A DNA stretch of 64,000 nt from Pseudomonas indica NBRC 103045 (GTDB lineage: Bacteria > Pseudomonadota > Gammaproteobacteria > Pseudomonadales > Pseudomonadaceae), in the NCBI RefSeq assembly GCF_002091635.1, contig NZ_BDAC01000002.1:405981-469980 (forward strand), read 5' to 3'. Every line of letters begins with the position of its first letter. The first letter of the stretch is position 1. The notes under the pieces are model-generated. The model did no database searches and was not told where the DNA came from. It saw nothing but the letters and a program-made list of their open reading frames with translations. Positions 19,345-27,879 of the stretch are shown in pieces. Position numbers and translations under genes: made by a program.

Positions 19345-20247
19345 ATGCAACACCGTTCGGCCCTATTGGCTATTCATCTCGGCGCCCTGATGTTCGGCCT
19401 CTCCGGCGTCTTCGGCAAACTCGCCGACAGCGGCCCGCTGGTCATCGCCTGCGGCCGTGCGCTGTTCGCCGTCGTGGCGCTGGCACTGTTCGCCCAGTTG
19501 TTCGGCCAGAGCCGCGGCCAGCGGCCCGGCGCGCGCCAGTTGGCGCTGCTGGCCCTCGGCGGCGTGCTGCTGGGCAGCCACTGGCTGACCTTCTTCCTCG
19601 CCGTGAAGGTGTCCGGGGTCGGTATCGCCACCCTCGGCTTCGCCAGTTTCCCCGCCTTCACCGTGCTGCTCGAAGGCTTGTTGTTCCGCGAACGCACCCG
19701 CGCCATGGAATTCGCCATGGTCGGCCTGGTCAGTCTGGGGCTGGTGCTGGTGACGCCGGAATTCGATCTGTCCAGCCAGGCCACCAGCGGCCTGCTCTGG
19801 GCGATCCTCTCGGGATTGCTGTTCTCGTTGCTGTCGCTGCTCAACCGCGCCAGTACCCGCGGGCTCGACCCGGTGCAGGCGGCGCTCTGCCAGAACCTCA
19901 CCGTGTTCGCCTGCTTCCTGCCGCTCGCCTGGCCGCAATTGCCCCAGGTGCCGGCGCTGGACTGGCTGTGGCTGGCCATGCTCGGCATCTTCTGCACCGG
20001 TCTCGCCCACAGTCTGTTCGTCGCCAGCCTGCGCGTGCTCAAGGCGCGGACCACGGCGGTGATCTTCGCCCTCGAACCGGTCTACGGCATCGCCTTCGCC
20101 TGGTGGCTGTTCAACGAAACGCCAACCCTGCGCATGCTGGTCGGCGGCGTCCTGATCATCTCGGCGATCTTCCTCTCGGCCCGTTTCGGCGCTCCCGCCG
20201 ATCACCCGAAACAGGAGCCGGCGGCAGAACCGAAGCCGATCAATTGA
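19345..20247 (+). CDS. DMT-superfamily (EamA) transporter
   Basis: The 300-residue inner-membrane protein has about ten hydrophobic helices arranged as two EamA repeats (residues about 5-140 and 150-285). The second repeat ends with the typical LEPVYGIAFAWWLFNETPTLRMLVGGVLI. EamA proteins export or import amino acids and other metabolites; the substrate cannot be read from the sequence. It follows csaA on the same strand. Its last 8 bases overlap the tail of the convergent gene at 20240. Confidence 0.9.
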   Translation: MQHRSALLAIHLGALMFGLSGVFGKLADSGPLVIACGRALFAVVALALFAQLFGQSRGQRPGARQLALLALGGVLLGSHWLTFFLAVKVSGVGIATLGFASFPAFTVLLEGLLFRERTRAMEFAMVGLVSLGLVLVTPEFDLSSQATSGLLWAILSGLLFSLLSLLNRASTRGLDPVQAALCQNLTVFACFLPLAWPQLPQVPALDWLWLAMLGIFCTGLAHSLFVASLRVLKARTTAVIFALEPVYGIAFAWWLFNETPTLRMLVGGVLIISAIFLSARFGAPADHPKQEPAAEPKPIN

Positions 20248-20743
20248 CGCTGTAGCCGCGCCCGGTCAGGCAGGCGCCGAGGGCCCGGCGATAGCGTTCG
20301 GTGCTCTCCGCGCCGACCGGCCGGGTGGCGGTCGCCGGGTCGAAGCCGCTCTGGCCGACCGCCCAGGTGTGACACTCGTAGCGGTCGCGGCCTTGCTGGT
20401 CGAGGCTCTGCCCCTGCGCCGGGTAGGCGATCACTTCATAGCTCGCCACGCTGTTGCCCTGCACCGCCGGCGGCGGCACCACCACTTCGTAGCGCTGGGT
20501 ATTGGCGTTCCACAGGTAATAGGTACCGGCCGCGACGAAATACAGCATGCTGCCGATCCAGACCTCCCGGGCGAAGTCCGGCAGGCCATGGCCGCCATGC
20601 CCATCGCGGTGCCAGCCTGGCCCCGGCCCCCAGTCCGGCCCGGGACCGCCATGCCCACCCGGGCCGGGCCCCGCCAATACCTGGGCGGACAAGCCGATCA
20701 ACAACAAAGCGGTTCCGATCTTACGACCCGTGCGCGAGATCAT
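20240..20743 (-). CDS. Secreted Gly/Pro/His-rich protein with conserved C-terminal domain
   Basis: The 167-residue protein has a signal peptide (about residues 1-24, ending QVLA), then a Gly-Pro-His-Trp-rich stretch (about 26-55), a hydrophobic segment near 60-80 with YYLWNANTQRYEVVVPPP, and a C-terminal part with RYECHTWAVGQSGFDPATA and YRRALGACLTGRGYSV. That last pattern recurs in Pseudomonas envelope proteins of unknown function (I associate it with DUF6515-like proteins, not verified). Two Cys in the C-terminal half may pair. It is convergent with the DMT transporter; possible regulator heptamers lie about 180 bases upstream of its start. Confidence 0.72.
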   Translation of the reverse strand: MISRTGRKIGTALLLIGLSAQVLAGPGPGGHGGPGPDWGPGPGWHRDGHGGHGLPDFAREVWIGSMLYFVAAGTYYLWNANTQRYEVVVPPPAVQGNSVASYEVIAYPAQGQSLDQQGRDRYECHTWAVGQSGFDPATATRPVGAESTERYRRALGACLTGRGYSVN

Positions 20744-20920
20744 CGTGCGTACTCCTGGAGAAGGTAACGGGCAGCCTTCGGCTGCGACCCGGGCCGGATG
20801 GAGCGATCACGTTCGAGATTCCGCGAACGGCATATCCGCCGTCGCCTTCGCCCGTGTCACGCCACCCGGCCCGGACCGTCACCATTATCCCGAGCCGCCG
20901 GAGCCTGGAGGTCAGCGCTG

Positions 20921-20938
20921 GGTAAAGTCAGGGTAAAG
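20921..20938 (-). promoter_or_regulatory. Direct repeat of CTTTACC heptamers
   Basis: On the minus strand CTTTACC occurs twice with an 11-base period (one helical turn), the layout bound by OmpR-family response regulators. It is upstream of the secreted protein gene at 20743. The regulator cannot be named. Confidence 0.35.
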
Positions 20939-21006
20939 AGGCGGACACAAAAGCTGTCCGAACCGGCAGGCCGCTTTCTCCGGGGGGCTGCGAGACATCG
21001 GGGGAA

Positions 21007-21294
21007 TCAGGAAACCCGATCGTTATGCCCCAGGTCGCGACCGGGGTCGATACGGTCGCGCACGCGCTGCTTGAGCACCTTGGCCTCGGGGAAGCCGCCG
21101 TCGGCCTTGCGCTCCCAGATTTCCACGCCGTCGCAGGTGATGCGGAAGACTCCGCCGGTGCCGGGCTCCAGACTCACCTTGCCGAGGTCGTCGGAGAAGG
21201 TGCTGAGCAGCTCCTGGGCCAGCCAGGCCGCTCGCAGCAGCCACTGGCACTGGGTGCAATAGGTGATGACGATTTCCGGCTTGGCGGCATTCAT
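21007..21294 (-). CDS. Rdx (SelT/SelW/SelH) family thioredoxin-like protein
   Basis: The 95-residue protein has the family start VITYCTQCQWLLRAAWLAQELL with a CxxC redox pair at Cys13 and Cys16, where selenoproteins of the family carry selenocysteine, and the GTGGVFRITCDGVEIWERKADGGFPEAKVLKQRVRD core. Bacterial Rdx proteins are presumed redox proteins; their partner is unknown. It is divergent from plpD with 62 bases between start codons, so the promoters overlap. Confidence 0.92.
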   Translation of the reverse strand: MNAAKPEIVITYCTQCQWLLRAAWLAQELLSTFSDDLGKVSLEPGTGGVFRITCDGVEIWERKADGGFPEAKVLKQRVRDRIDPGRDLGHNDRVS

Positions 21295-21356
21295 GGGCGG
21301 GGCTCCTCGGGACGCGGGGTCCTATAATAGCGGCCCAGCCAGTCCAGGGATGTTCC

Positions 21357-23543
21357 ATGCGCCGCCTCGTGCTCTTCGCTCTGCTCCTGTTCCTCCCCCT
21401 CGCCAGCATTGCCGAGCCGGTGCGGCCGAAGATCGGCCTGGTGCTGTCCGGCGGCGCCGCCCGCGGCCTGGCCCACATCGGCGTGCTCAAGGCACTGGAG
21501 GAACAGGGCATCGAGATCGACGCCATCGCCGGTACCAGCATGGGCGCGGTGGTCGGCGGGCTCTATGCCTCGGGCTACCGGATCGAGGAACTGGAAAAAC
21601 TGGCGTTGACCCTGGATTGGCAACAGGTGCTTTCCGATGCGCCGCCCCGCGAGGACATCCCCTTTCGCCGCAAGCAGGACGACCGCGATTTCCTGGTCAA
21701 GCAGCAGCTCAGCTTCCGCGACGACGGCAGCCTCGGCCTGCCCCTCGGCGTGATCCAGGGGCAGAACCTCGCCCTTTTGCTGGAAAGCCTGCTGGCCCAT
21801 ACCAGCGACACCCGCGACTTCGACCGCCTGCCGATCCCCTTCCGCGCGGTCGCCACCGACATCGCCAACGACGAGAAAGTGGTGTTCCGCCGTGGCCACC
21901 TGCCCCTGGCGATCCGCGCCAGCATGTCGATCCCGGCGGTGTTCGCCCCGGTGGACGTGGACGGCCGTCTGCTGGTGGACGGCGGCATGGTGGACAACAT
22001 CCCGGTCGACGTGGCCCGGGAAATGGGCGTCGACCAGGTCATCGTGGTGGACATCGGCACGCCGCTGAAACCGCGCAAGGAACTGCTGACGGTGGTGGAC
22101 GTGCTCAACCAGTCGATCACCATGATGACCCGGCGCAATTCGGAGGCGCAGTTGGCGACCCTCGGTCGCGACGATCTGCTGATCCAGCCGGCCCTGGCCG
22201 CCTATGGCGTCACCGATTTCGACCGTGCCGAGCAATTGATCGATGCTGGCTACCGGGCGACCCGTGCCTTGGAGGGAAGGCTCGCCGCGCTGCGCCCGGC
22301 GTCACCCAGCAAGCCGGAACTGACCCAGGCGCGCACGCCGAGCCAGCGCAAGCCGTTGATCACCGAAATCCGTGTGGAGAACGACTCCAAGGTCGGCGAC
22401 GCGGTGATTCGCCGGCATATCCGCCAGAAGATCGGCGAACCGCTGGACATGGGCCGTCTGCGCACGGACATGGGCACTCTCTACGGCCTCGACTACTTCG
22501 ATCAGGTGCACTACCGCGTCGTCCGCCTGCCGCTCGGCAACGCGCTGGTGATCACTGCCCGGGGCAAGCGCAGCGGTACCGACTACCTGCGCCTCGGCCT
22601 GAACCTGTCGGACGACCTGCGCGGCGACAGCGCCTTCAATATCGGCGCCAGCTACCGGATCAACGGCATCAACGAACTCGGCGCCGAATGGCTGACGCGG
22701 GTGCAACTGGGCGACCACCAGGAGATTTACAGCGAGTTCTACCAGCCGCTGGACGCCGGCTCGCGCTGGTTCGTCGCACCCTACCTGCTGGGCGAAGCGC
22801 GGAACATCGAGGCCACCCTGGACAACGACCCCATCGCCGAATACCGCCTGGAGCGCTACGGCTACGGCCTCAACGTCGGCCGGCAGATCGCCAATAACGG
22901 CGAAATCCGCTTCGGCATCGGCCAGGCCTGGGGCGAGGCGGATGTGCGGGTCGGCGAACGCGACCTGCCGAGTTTCAGCTTCACCGAGGGCTATTACGAA
23001 CTGAAGTATTCGTTCGACACCCTGGACAATGTCGACTTCCCCCACGAAGGCGAGGACATCGGCCTGACCATCCGTCAGTACGACCCGTCCCTGGGCTCCG
23101 ACGAACGTTATCGCCAGTGGCTGCTGTCCCTCGACAAGCCGCTCAGCCACGGGCCGAACACCTGGGTGCTCGGCGGCCGCTACGGACGCACCCTGGACGA
23201 TGCCGAAGTGGTGACCTCCAGCTTCCAGCTCGGCGGCGCGCGGCAGTTGTCCGGCTTCCGCCAGGACGCGCTGTCCGGGCAGAACGTCAGCCTGGGCCGG
23301 TTGGTGTACTACCGGCGGATGACCCAGCGCTCGATCCTGCCGCTGGATTTCCCGCTCTACCTCGGCGGCAGCCTGGAACGCGGCCGGGTCTGGAACAACG
23401 ACAACGCCTTCGACAGCGGCTACATCAATGCCGCCAGCATCTTCCTCGGTTTCGACACCCCGCTCGGCCCGCTCAACTTCGGCTACGGCTTCAACGACGA
23501 AGACGAGAAGGCCCTGTACCTCAACCTCGGCGGCACCTTCTGA
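21357..23543 (+). CDS. plpD: Patatin-type phospholipase autotransporter (type Vd) PlpD
   Basis: The 728-residue protein has a signal peptide (about 1-19) and a patatin domain with the oxyanion motif SGGAARG (about 31), nucleophile Ser61 in GTSMG and catalytic Asp208 in VDGGMVDN. These are followed by a POTRA domain (about 335-410) and a 16-strand Omp85-type barrel ending in LNLGGTF with a terminal Phe. This is the PlpD architecture: the barrel exports the lipase domain, which acts as a class A1 phospholipase and binds phosphoinositides in P. aeruginosa. In PAO1 plpD (PA3339) is likewise next to a FimV-like gene, as I recall. Confidence 0.95.
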   Translation: MRRLVLFALLLFLPLASIAEPVRPKIGLVLSGGAARGLAHIGVLKALEEQGIEIDAIAGTSMGAVVGGLYASGYRIEELEKLALTLDWQQVLSDAPPREDIPFRRKQDDRDFLVKQQLSFRDDGSLGLPLGVIQGQNLALLLESLLAHTSDTRDFDRLPIPFRAVATDIANDEKVVFRRGHLPLAIRASMSIPAVFAPVDVDGRLLVDGGMVDNIPVDVAREMGVDQVIVVDIGTPLKPRKELLTVVDVLNQSITMMTRRNSEAQLATLGRDDLLIQPALAAYGVTDFDRAEQLIDAGYRATRALEGRLAALRPASPSKPELTQARTPSQRKPLITEIRVENDSKVGDAVIRRHIRQKIGEPLDMGRLRTDMGTLYGLDYFDQVHYRVVRLPLGNALVITARGKRSGTDYLRLGLNLSDDLRGDSAFNIGASYRINGINELGAEWLTRVQLGDHQEIYSEFYQPLDAGSRWFVAPYLLGEARNIEATLDNDPIAEYRLERYGYGLNVGRQIANNGEIRFGIGQAWGEADVRVGERDLPSFSFTEGYYELKYSFDTLDNVDFPHEGEDIGLTIRQYDPSLGSDERYRQWLLSLDKPLSHGPNTWVLGGRYGRTLDDAEVVTSSFQLGGARQLSGFRQDALSGQNVSLGRLVYYRRMTQRSILPLDFPLYLGGSLERGRVWNNDNAFDSGYINAASIFLGFDTPLGPLNFGYGFNDEDEKALYLNLGGTF

Positions 23544-23550
23544 GCCCGGC

Positions 23551-25656
23551 TCAGGCGATCTTCGCCAGCAGTTCGCGGGCTTCCTGCCGCTCCTGGTCGT
23601 CGCCCTCGATGATGACCTCGTTGAGGATGGCGCAAGCGCTGCCCAGGTCGCCCTGCTCGATGTAGGCCAGGGCCTGGTTCAGCTTGGTCAGGTGCTCGCG
23701 GCTGCCCGCCAGATGATCGAGATTGCGCTCCACCGGCGGCGTCTCGCGCGGGGCATCGGTATCGCCAAAGGCGTCGAAGAAGGCTTCCGAAAGCTGGTCG
23801 TCCTCGAACGGCTTGGCTTCCGGCGTATCGCCGAAGGGGCTGAGCACGTCCGGGTCGAGGGTCAGCTCGAAGAGTTCCGGCAGCTCTTGGAGGTTCGAAT
23901 TGAAGTTCGAATCGACCGCCTCGGGCTGCGTCGGCTGGCTCGCCTGGGCACGTTTGGGCGCGGCGGGCTTGAACGGACTGTCCAGGTCCCAGTCGGCATC
24001 CAGGGAAAAATCGTCCAGGTTGAGCGCAAAGTCATCCTGCGACTCCAACGCCACGGGCTCGGCTTCCGCCTCCGCTTCGCGCAGGACCGGCTGCAGTACA
24101 TCGGGGATCTCGTCGAGCGGAGCGGCCGCCAATGGATAGCGCGCCTTGAGCTGGTCCAGCTTCACCGTGCTGAATCCCTGTTCGCGCAAGGCCGCCTCTT
24201 CGCTGGCGAAACCGGCGCGGTCGCCCAGCTCACCGAGCACCTCCAGCAGGCGGTAGCGCAGATCGGTGCGAGTCGGCTCCCGATTGACGGCGGCGCGCAG
24301 CACGGTCAGTGCCTCGGCGAAGCGCCCGTAGGCGATGTACAGGTTGGCGCCTTCCAGCGGATCGCTGGACACCATCGGCCGTGCGGCTACCGGCCGGAAA
24401 GGCTCGTTGCGCCAGAGGTTCGACAGGGACTGCTCCTCCAGCGGTTCCGGGGCTGCCGCTGCCGACACGACCTCGGCGGCCGTCTCCTCGGGCTCTTCCC
24501 GGCGACGGCGCCGGGCCAGGAGCCACCACGCCAGCCCCAGCAAGATCAGCAGCAACCCACCGAGCGACGCCCAGAGCCCGTTCGCCAGGAACGGCCGGCT
24601 GCCCTCCGCAACAGGCTCCTGGCGGACCTCCGGCGACACCGCTTCGGAGCCCTGCTCGACCGGCGTCGCCGGCTCGCCGCCCTCCGCCGGAGCGTTCGCA
24701 GAGGGCCGAGCCAGGCCGGCCCGTACCTCGGCCAGTTGGCTGTCCATGTCGTTCAAGCGTCGCTGTAGCTGCTCCAGGCGCGCCTCCAGCTCCGCCTTTT
24801 CGTCGCGCAGACGCTGTTTTTCCGCTTCGCTGGCCAGGAGTTCTTCGTCCAACCGCCGTTGCAGGGCGGCGACCTGCGCCGTTTCTGCCGGTTCCGGCTG
24901 CCCGGCCGACGCTTCGGCTCGTTGCGGCTCAGGCACCGGAGCCGCTGCCTGCTCGGCAGACGCTACCTGCGGCTCGACCGCCGTATCCGGCAACAACAAA
25001 GTGACACCGGCCTTGAGGCGGTGAATGTCCCCGCCACTGAAAGCCTGCGGATTGAGCGCATGGATGCCGGTCATCAGTTCGTCCAGCGACGCCTGGCTGC
25101 CCGCCGCCTGAAGCCTCCGGGCGATGGCCCAGAGGCTGTCGCCGGAAGCCACGGTATAGCGCTTGCCCTGGGTCGCAGACGGTGCGGGGATCGCCGGGAC
25201 GGTATCGCGATCGGGACGTACCTGTGCCAAGGTCTGGCTGGCCTGGGCGTGGTACGCGCTGCCCGGTGGATCGAGCAGGACCGTGTATTCCCGCAGCAGG
25301 CGCCCGGTCGGGCGCTGCACTTCGATCAGGAAATTCAGGTACGGCTCACGCACCGGCCGGGTCGAGGCGACGCGGATCACGCTGTTCGCACCGCGCAGCA
25401 CGGGCGAGAAGCGCAGGTCGTTGAGAAAGACGAAACGCTCGACGCCGGAGCGCTGGAAATCGTCGGCCGACGCCAGTCCGACGTGGATGTCGCTGGCATC
25501 CAGGTCGCCGATGTCCAGCAACTCGATCTCGGCGTCGAGCGGCTGATTCAAGGCCGAATGCAAGGAAATTTCGCCCAGGCCCAATGCAGGCACGATGCCC
25601 GAATACAGCGCAGAGCCCGAGGCAAGCGTGAGCAGGAGTCGATGTGCTCGAACCAT
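23551..25656 (-). CDS. FimV-like LysM domain inner-membrane protein
   Basis: The 701-residue protein has a signal-like N-terminus ending at ALGLGEISLHSALNQPLDAEIELL, the FimV N-terminal domain, a LysM peptidoglycan-binding motif (YTVASGDSLWAIARRL, about 165-215), a coiled coil (about 255-310), one membrane helix (LLLILLGLAWWLLARRRRR, near 350-370), a cytoplasmic TPR-like part, and a C-terminal FimV cap (LDLARAYIE-like AYIEQGDLGSACAILNEVI). FimV localises polar proteins and supports type IV pili, type II secretion and CyaB activity in P. aeruginosa. At 701 residues it is shorter than FimV itself (about 919), so it is a paralog like PA3340. It is tail-to-tail with plpD, 7 bases apart. Confidence 0.88.
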   Translation of the reverse strand: MVRAHRLLLTLASGSALYSGIVPALGLGEISLHSALNQPLDAEIELLDIGDLDASDIHVGLASADDFQRSGVERFVFLNDLRFSPVLRGANSVIRVASTRPVREPYLNFLIEVQRPTGRLLREYTVLLDPPGSAYHAQASQTLAQVRPDRDTVPAIPAPSATQGKRYTVASGDSLWAIARRLQAAGSQASLDELMTGIHALNPQAFSGGDIHRLKAGVTLLLPDTAVEPQVASAEQAAAPVPEPQRAEASAGQPEPAETAQVAALQRRLDEELLASEAEKQRLRDEKAELEARLEQLQRRLNDMDSQLAEVRAGLARPSANAPAEGGEPATPVEQGSEAVSPEVRQEPVAEGSRPFLANGLWASLGGLLLILLGLAWWLLARRRRREEPEETAAEVVSAAAAPEPLEEQSLSNLWRNEPFRPVAARPMVSSDPLEGANLYIAYGRFAEALTVLRAAVNREPTRTDLRYRLLEVLGELGDRAGFASEEAALREQGFSTVKLDQLKARYPLAAAPLDEIPDVLQPVLREAEAEAEPVALESQDDFALNLDDFSLDADWDLDSPFKPAAPKRAQASQPTQPEAVDSNFNSNLQELPELFELTLDPDVLSPFGDTPEAKPFEDDQLSEAFFDAFGDTDAPRETPPVERNLDHLAGSREHLTKLNQALAYIEQGDLGSACAILNEVIIEGDDQERQEARELLAKIA

Positions 25657-25914
25657 GGATTCCCCCGGTCGTTACGGTTTGCACGCTGCTCCCACGAGCG
25701 ACTTCAGGCGCATCCCTGAGGTGGGAAAAAAAGCAGGCGGCGAATGAAATCGTCGGGAGAACAGTCCGTGTCGGACCCGGCTGGAATGAGTATGGATGCT
25801 TATCCGCGATCTGCCCTGACAAGAGGATCAGGCGATAAAGGCACATCGCCATCATACCCTTATGTTTCATATCGTCAATAAAACGACAAGCGATGCCGGG
25901 AAGAATTCTCGAAG

Positions 25915-27318
25915 TCAGGATTTTGTCGAGCGAACGCCTCGGGCGGCCAACACCGCCAGGGCGAAGAGCGCCGCCATCAGCCAGAAGGTCTGCTGGAAGG
26001 CCTGGGCCTCCGCCAGCGTGTCACCTCCCTCCGCCGCATGACGCCACTCCAGGAAGAACGTCAGCAGGTTGACCCCGAAGGCGCCACCCAACTGGCGCAC
26101 GAAGGTGATGGCCCCGGCGCCGAGCGCCAGTTCTTCGGCCTTCAGAACATCCAGTGCACCGGTGTTCAATGCCGGCAACAGCAGGCCCAGACCGATCCGC
26201 CCGACACAGGCCCACGTGCAGAGCGCCAGGAACGAAGCCCCCTGCTCCAGGGTTCCCAGCCCTGCCGAAGACAGGGCAAACACCGCCAGGCCGGCGCCGA
26301 GCAGCAGCGCAGCGGACAGCTTGTCGCTCAGCCAGCCGCCGATGAAGGAGGCGATCCCCAGCACCACGCCGGTCGGCAGCAACAGCAGGCCGGCCCTGCC
26401 CGCGCTGTAGCCTTCGACCATTTGCAGGTAGAGCGGGATCAGGTAGGTCGAACCGTATAGGCCCATGCCCAGCACCAACGCCACCCAACTAGCGCTGCGA
26501 AACGCCGCGTGACGCCACAGGCCCAGCGGCAGCAGAGGCTTGGGTTGGCGCCGGCTGCGCAGGAAAAACGCCGCACCGGCGAGCAGCCCGATCAGCATTG
26601 GCACCCCGCTGCGCGGTACCAGCCAGCCGAAGCGCTGCGCCTCGGCCAACGCGCCGAGCAGAGCGAACAGTGCGATGCTGAGCAGGAGAAAAGCCCACAG
26701 ATCGAGCGGTGGCGTGGTGTCCGCGCGTCGGTTGGGCAGCAGCCAGTGCGCCCCCAGCAAGACCAGCAGGCACATCGGCAAGGGCATCCAGAACACCGCG
26801 GCCCAGCCGAAATGGTCGACCAGATAGCCGCCGACGGTGGGCCCCAGGGAAGGCGCCACCATCACGCCGAGCCCATAGATGCCCAACGCCATGCCGCGCC
26901 CACCCTCGGCGAAGGTACGGAAGATCAGCACCATGGCCAGCGGCTGGATCACCCCGGCGCAAAGACCCTGGACGATGCGCAGGGCGATCAACTCCCAGGC
27001 GCCGGTAGCCACCAATGCCAACAGCGATGCGGCGATGAACAGCAGTAACCCGGCCTGCACCGTCAGCCGCGCGCCGAAACGGGCCAGCGCCCAGGCCGAC
27101 AGCAGCAACCCGGCCGTCATGGCGGCGAGAAAGCCGGTGGACAACCATTGCGCCAACGGTCGGCCGATGGCGAAATCGGCCATGATCGCCGGCAAGGCTA
27201 CGTTGATGCTGGTCGAGGCCAGCACCATCGCCATGCTGCCGGTCATCAGCAGCGCCAGCAGCCAGTTGGGATAGGACGCGCCGAGCCGCGCGCGCAGCGC
27301 CTCGAGGTCCTGCCCCAT
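25915..27318 (-). CDS. MFS drug efflux transporter (EmrB/QacA-like, DHA2)
   Basis: The 467-residue protein has about 14 hydrophobic helices and DHA2 motifs: STSINVALPAIMADF in helix 1 and the QGLCAGVIQPLAMVLIFRTF region in helix 4. It probably exports toxic hydrophobic compounds by proton antiport. The start MGQDLEALRA at 27318 shares one base with the stop of the marR-family gene (TGATG), so the two are translationally coupled and the MarR protein is the obvious repressor. No periplasmic adaptor (EmrA) gene is present, so it likely acts alone. Confidence 0.9.
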   Translation of the reverse strand: MGQDLEALRARLGASYPNWLLALLMTGSMAMVLASTSINVALPAIMADFAIGRPLAQWLSTGFLAAMTAGLLLSAWALARFGARLTVQAGLLLFIAASLLALVATGAWELIALRIVQGLCAGVIQPLAMVLIFRTFAEGGRGMALGIYGLGVMVAPSLGPTVGGYLVDHFGWAAVFWMPLPMCLLVLLGAHWLLPNRRADTTPPLDLWAFLLLSIALFALLGALAEAQRFGWLVPRSGVPMLIGLLAGAAFFLRSRRQPKPLLPLGLWRHAAFRSASWVALVLGMGLYGSTYLIPLYLQMVEGYSAGRAGLLLLPTGVVLGIASFIGGWLSDKLSAALLLGAGLAVFALSSAGLGTLEQGASFLALCTWACVGRIGLGLLLPALNTGALDVLKAEELALGAGAITFVRQLGGAFGVNLLTFFLEWRHAAEGGDTLAEAQAFQQTFWLMAALFALAVLAARGVRSTKS

Positions 27319-27752
27319 CAACGTTTTTCCAGATTCGCCAGAATCCGGGCGTGAACCTGCTGGCAACGACGCAGTTCTTCCTCGTCGATGCCGGAAAACA
27401 GCTCTTCACGCAGTTGGGTGGAAATCGCTTCGATCTTCTCGATCAACGGGCGCGCCTCGGGACTGAGGGTGATCTTCTTCGCCCGGCGATCCTCCAGCAC
27501 GGCCTGCCGGCGGACCAGGCCCTGGGCCTCGAGGCTGTCCAGCAGACGCGCCAGGGTCGGGCCTTCGACGCCCACGCTCTGGGCCAGCTCACGCTGGGTC
27601 GGCGGCTCCTGGAAGCGGGCCAGGTGCAGGAGCACCAGCCACCTCGCCTGGGACAGCCCTAGGCCGACGAGGCGGCGGTCCAGCTCGGCCCGCCAGGCAC
27701 GGGAAAGCTGGGCCAATTGCATGGCGAAACGGTGTTGATCGGGATAGGACAT
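27318..27752 (-). CDS. MarR-family transcriptional regulator
   Basis: The 144-residue protein has the MarR winged-helix layout: an N-terminal dimer helix, RELAQSVGVEGPTLARLLDSLEAQGLVRR as recognition helix and wing start, DRRAKKITLSPEA as wing, and a C-terminal dimer helix. MarR proteins are repressors released by phenolic ligands or oxidation; no Cys is present here, so a ligand mechanism is more likely. The ATG at 27752 is preferred over an upstream in-frame TTG because GAG lies at the right distance. It is coupled to the efflux gene downstream. A TTAG-N4-CTAA inverted repeat lies upstream. Confidence 0.9.
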   Translation of the reverse strand: MSYPDQHRFAMQLAQLSRAWRAELDRRLVGLGLSQARWLVLLHLARFQEPPTQRELAQSVGVEGPTLARLLDSLEAQGLVRRQAVLEDRRAKKITLSPEARPLIEKIEAISTQLREELFSGIDEEELRRCQQVHARILANLEKR

Positions 27753-27787
27753 GCGGAGACTCTTGGCTAACTTCAAAATCAATTATT

Positions 27788-27799
27788 AGTCAGCTAACC
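27788..27799 (-). promoter_or_regulatory. Possible MarR operator
   Basis: A short inverted repeat TTAG-N4-CTAA in an A/T-rich stretch sits about 40 bases upstream of the marR-family start. Size and place suit autoregulation, but the arms are short. Confidence 0.3.
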
Positions 27800-27879
27800 A
27801 TAGCCACGGAGACGGAGCAAGCTTTCCCAGCCCCTGCACACCCCTCCATTGACATCGCGCAACAAAATCGCGCCGTACG

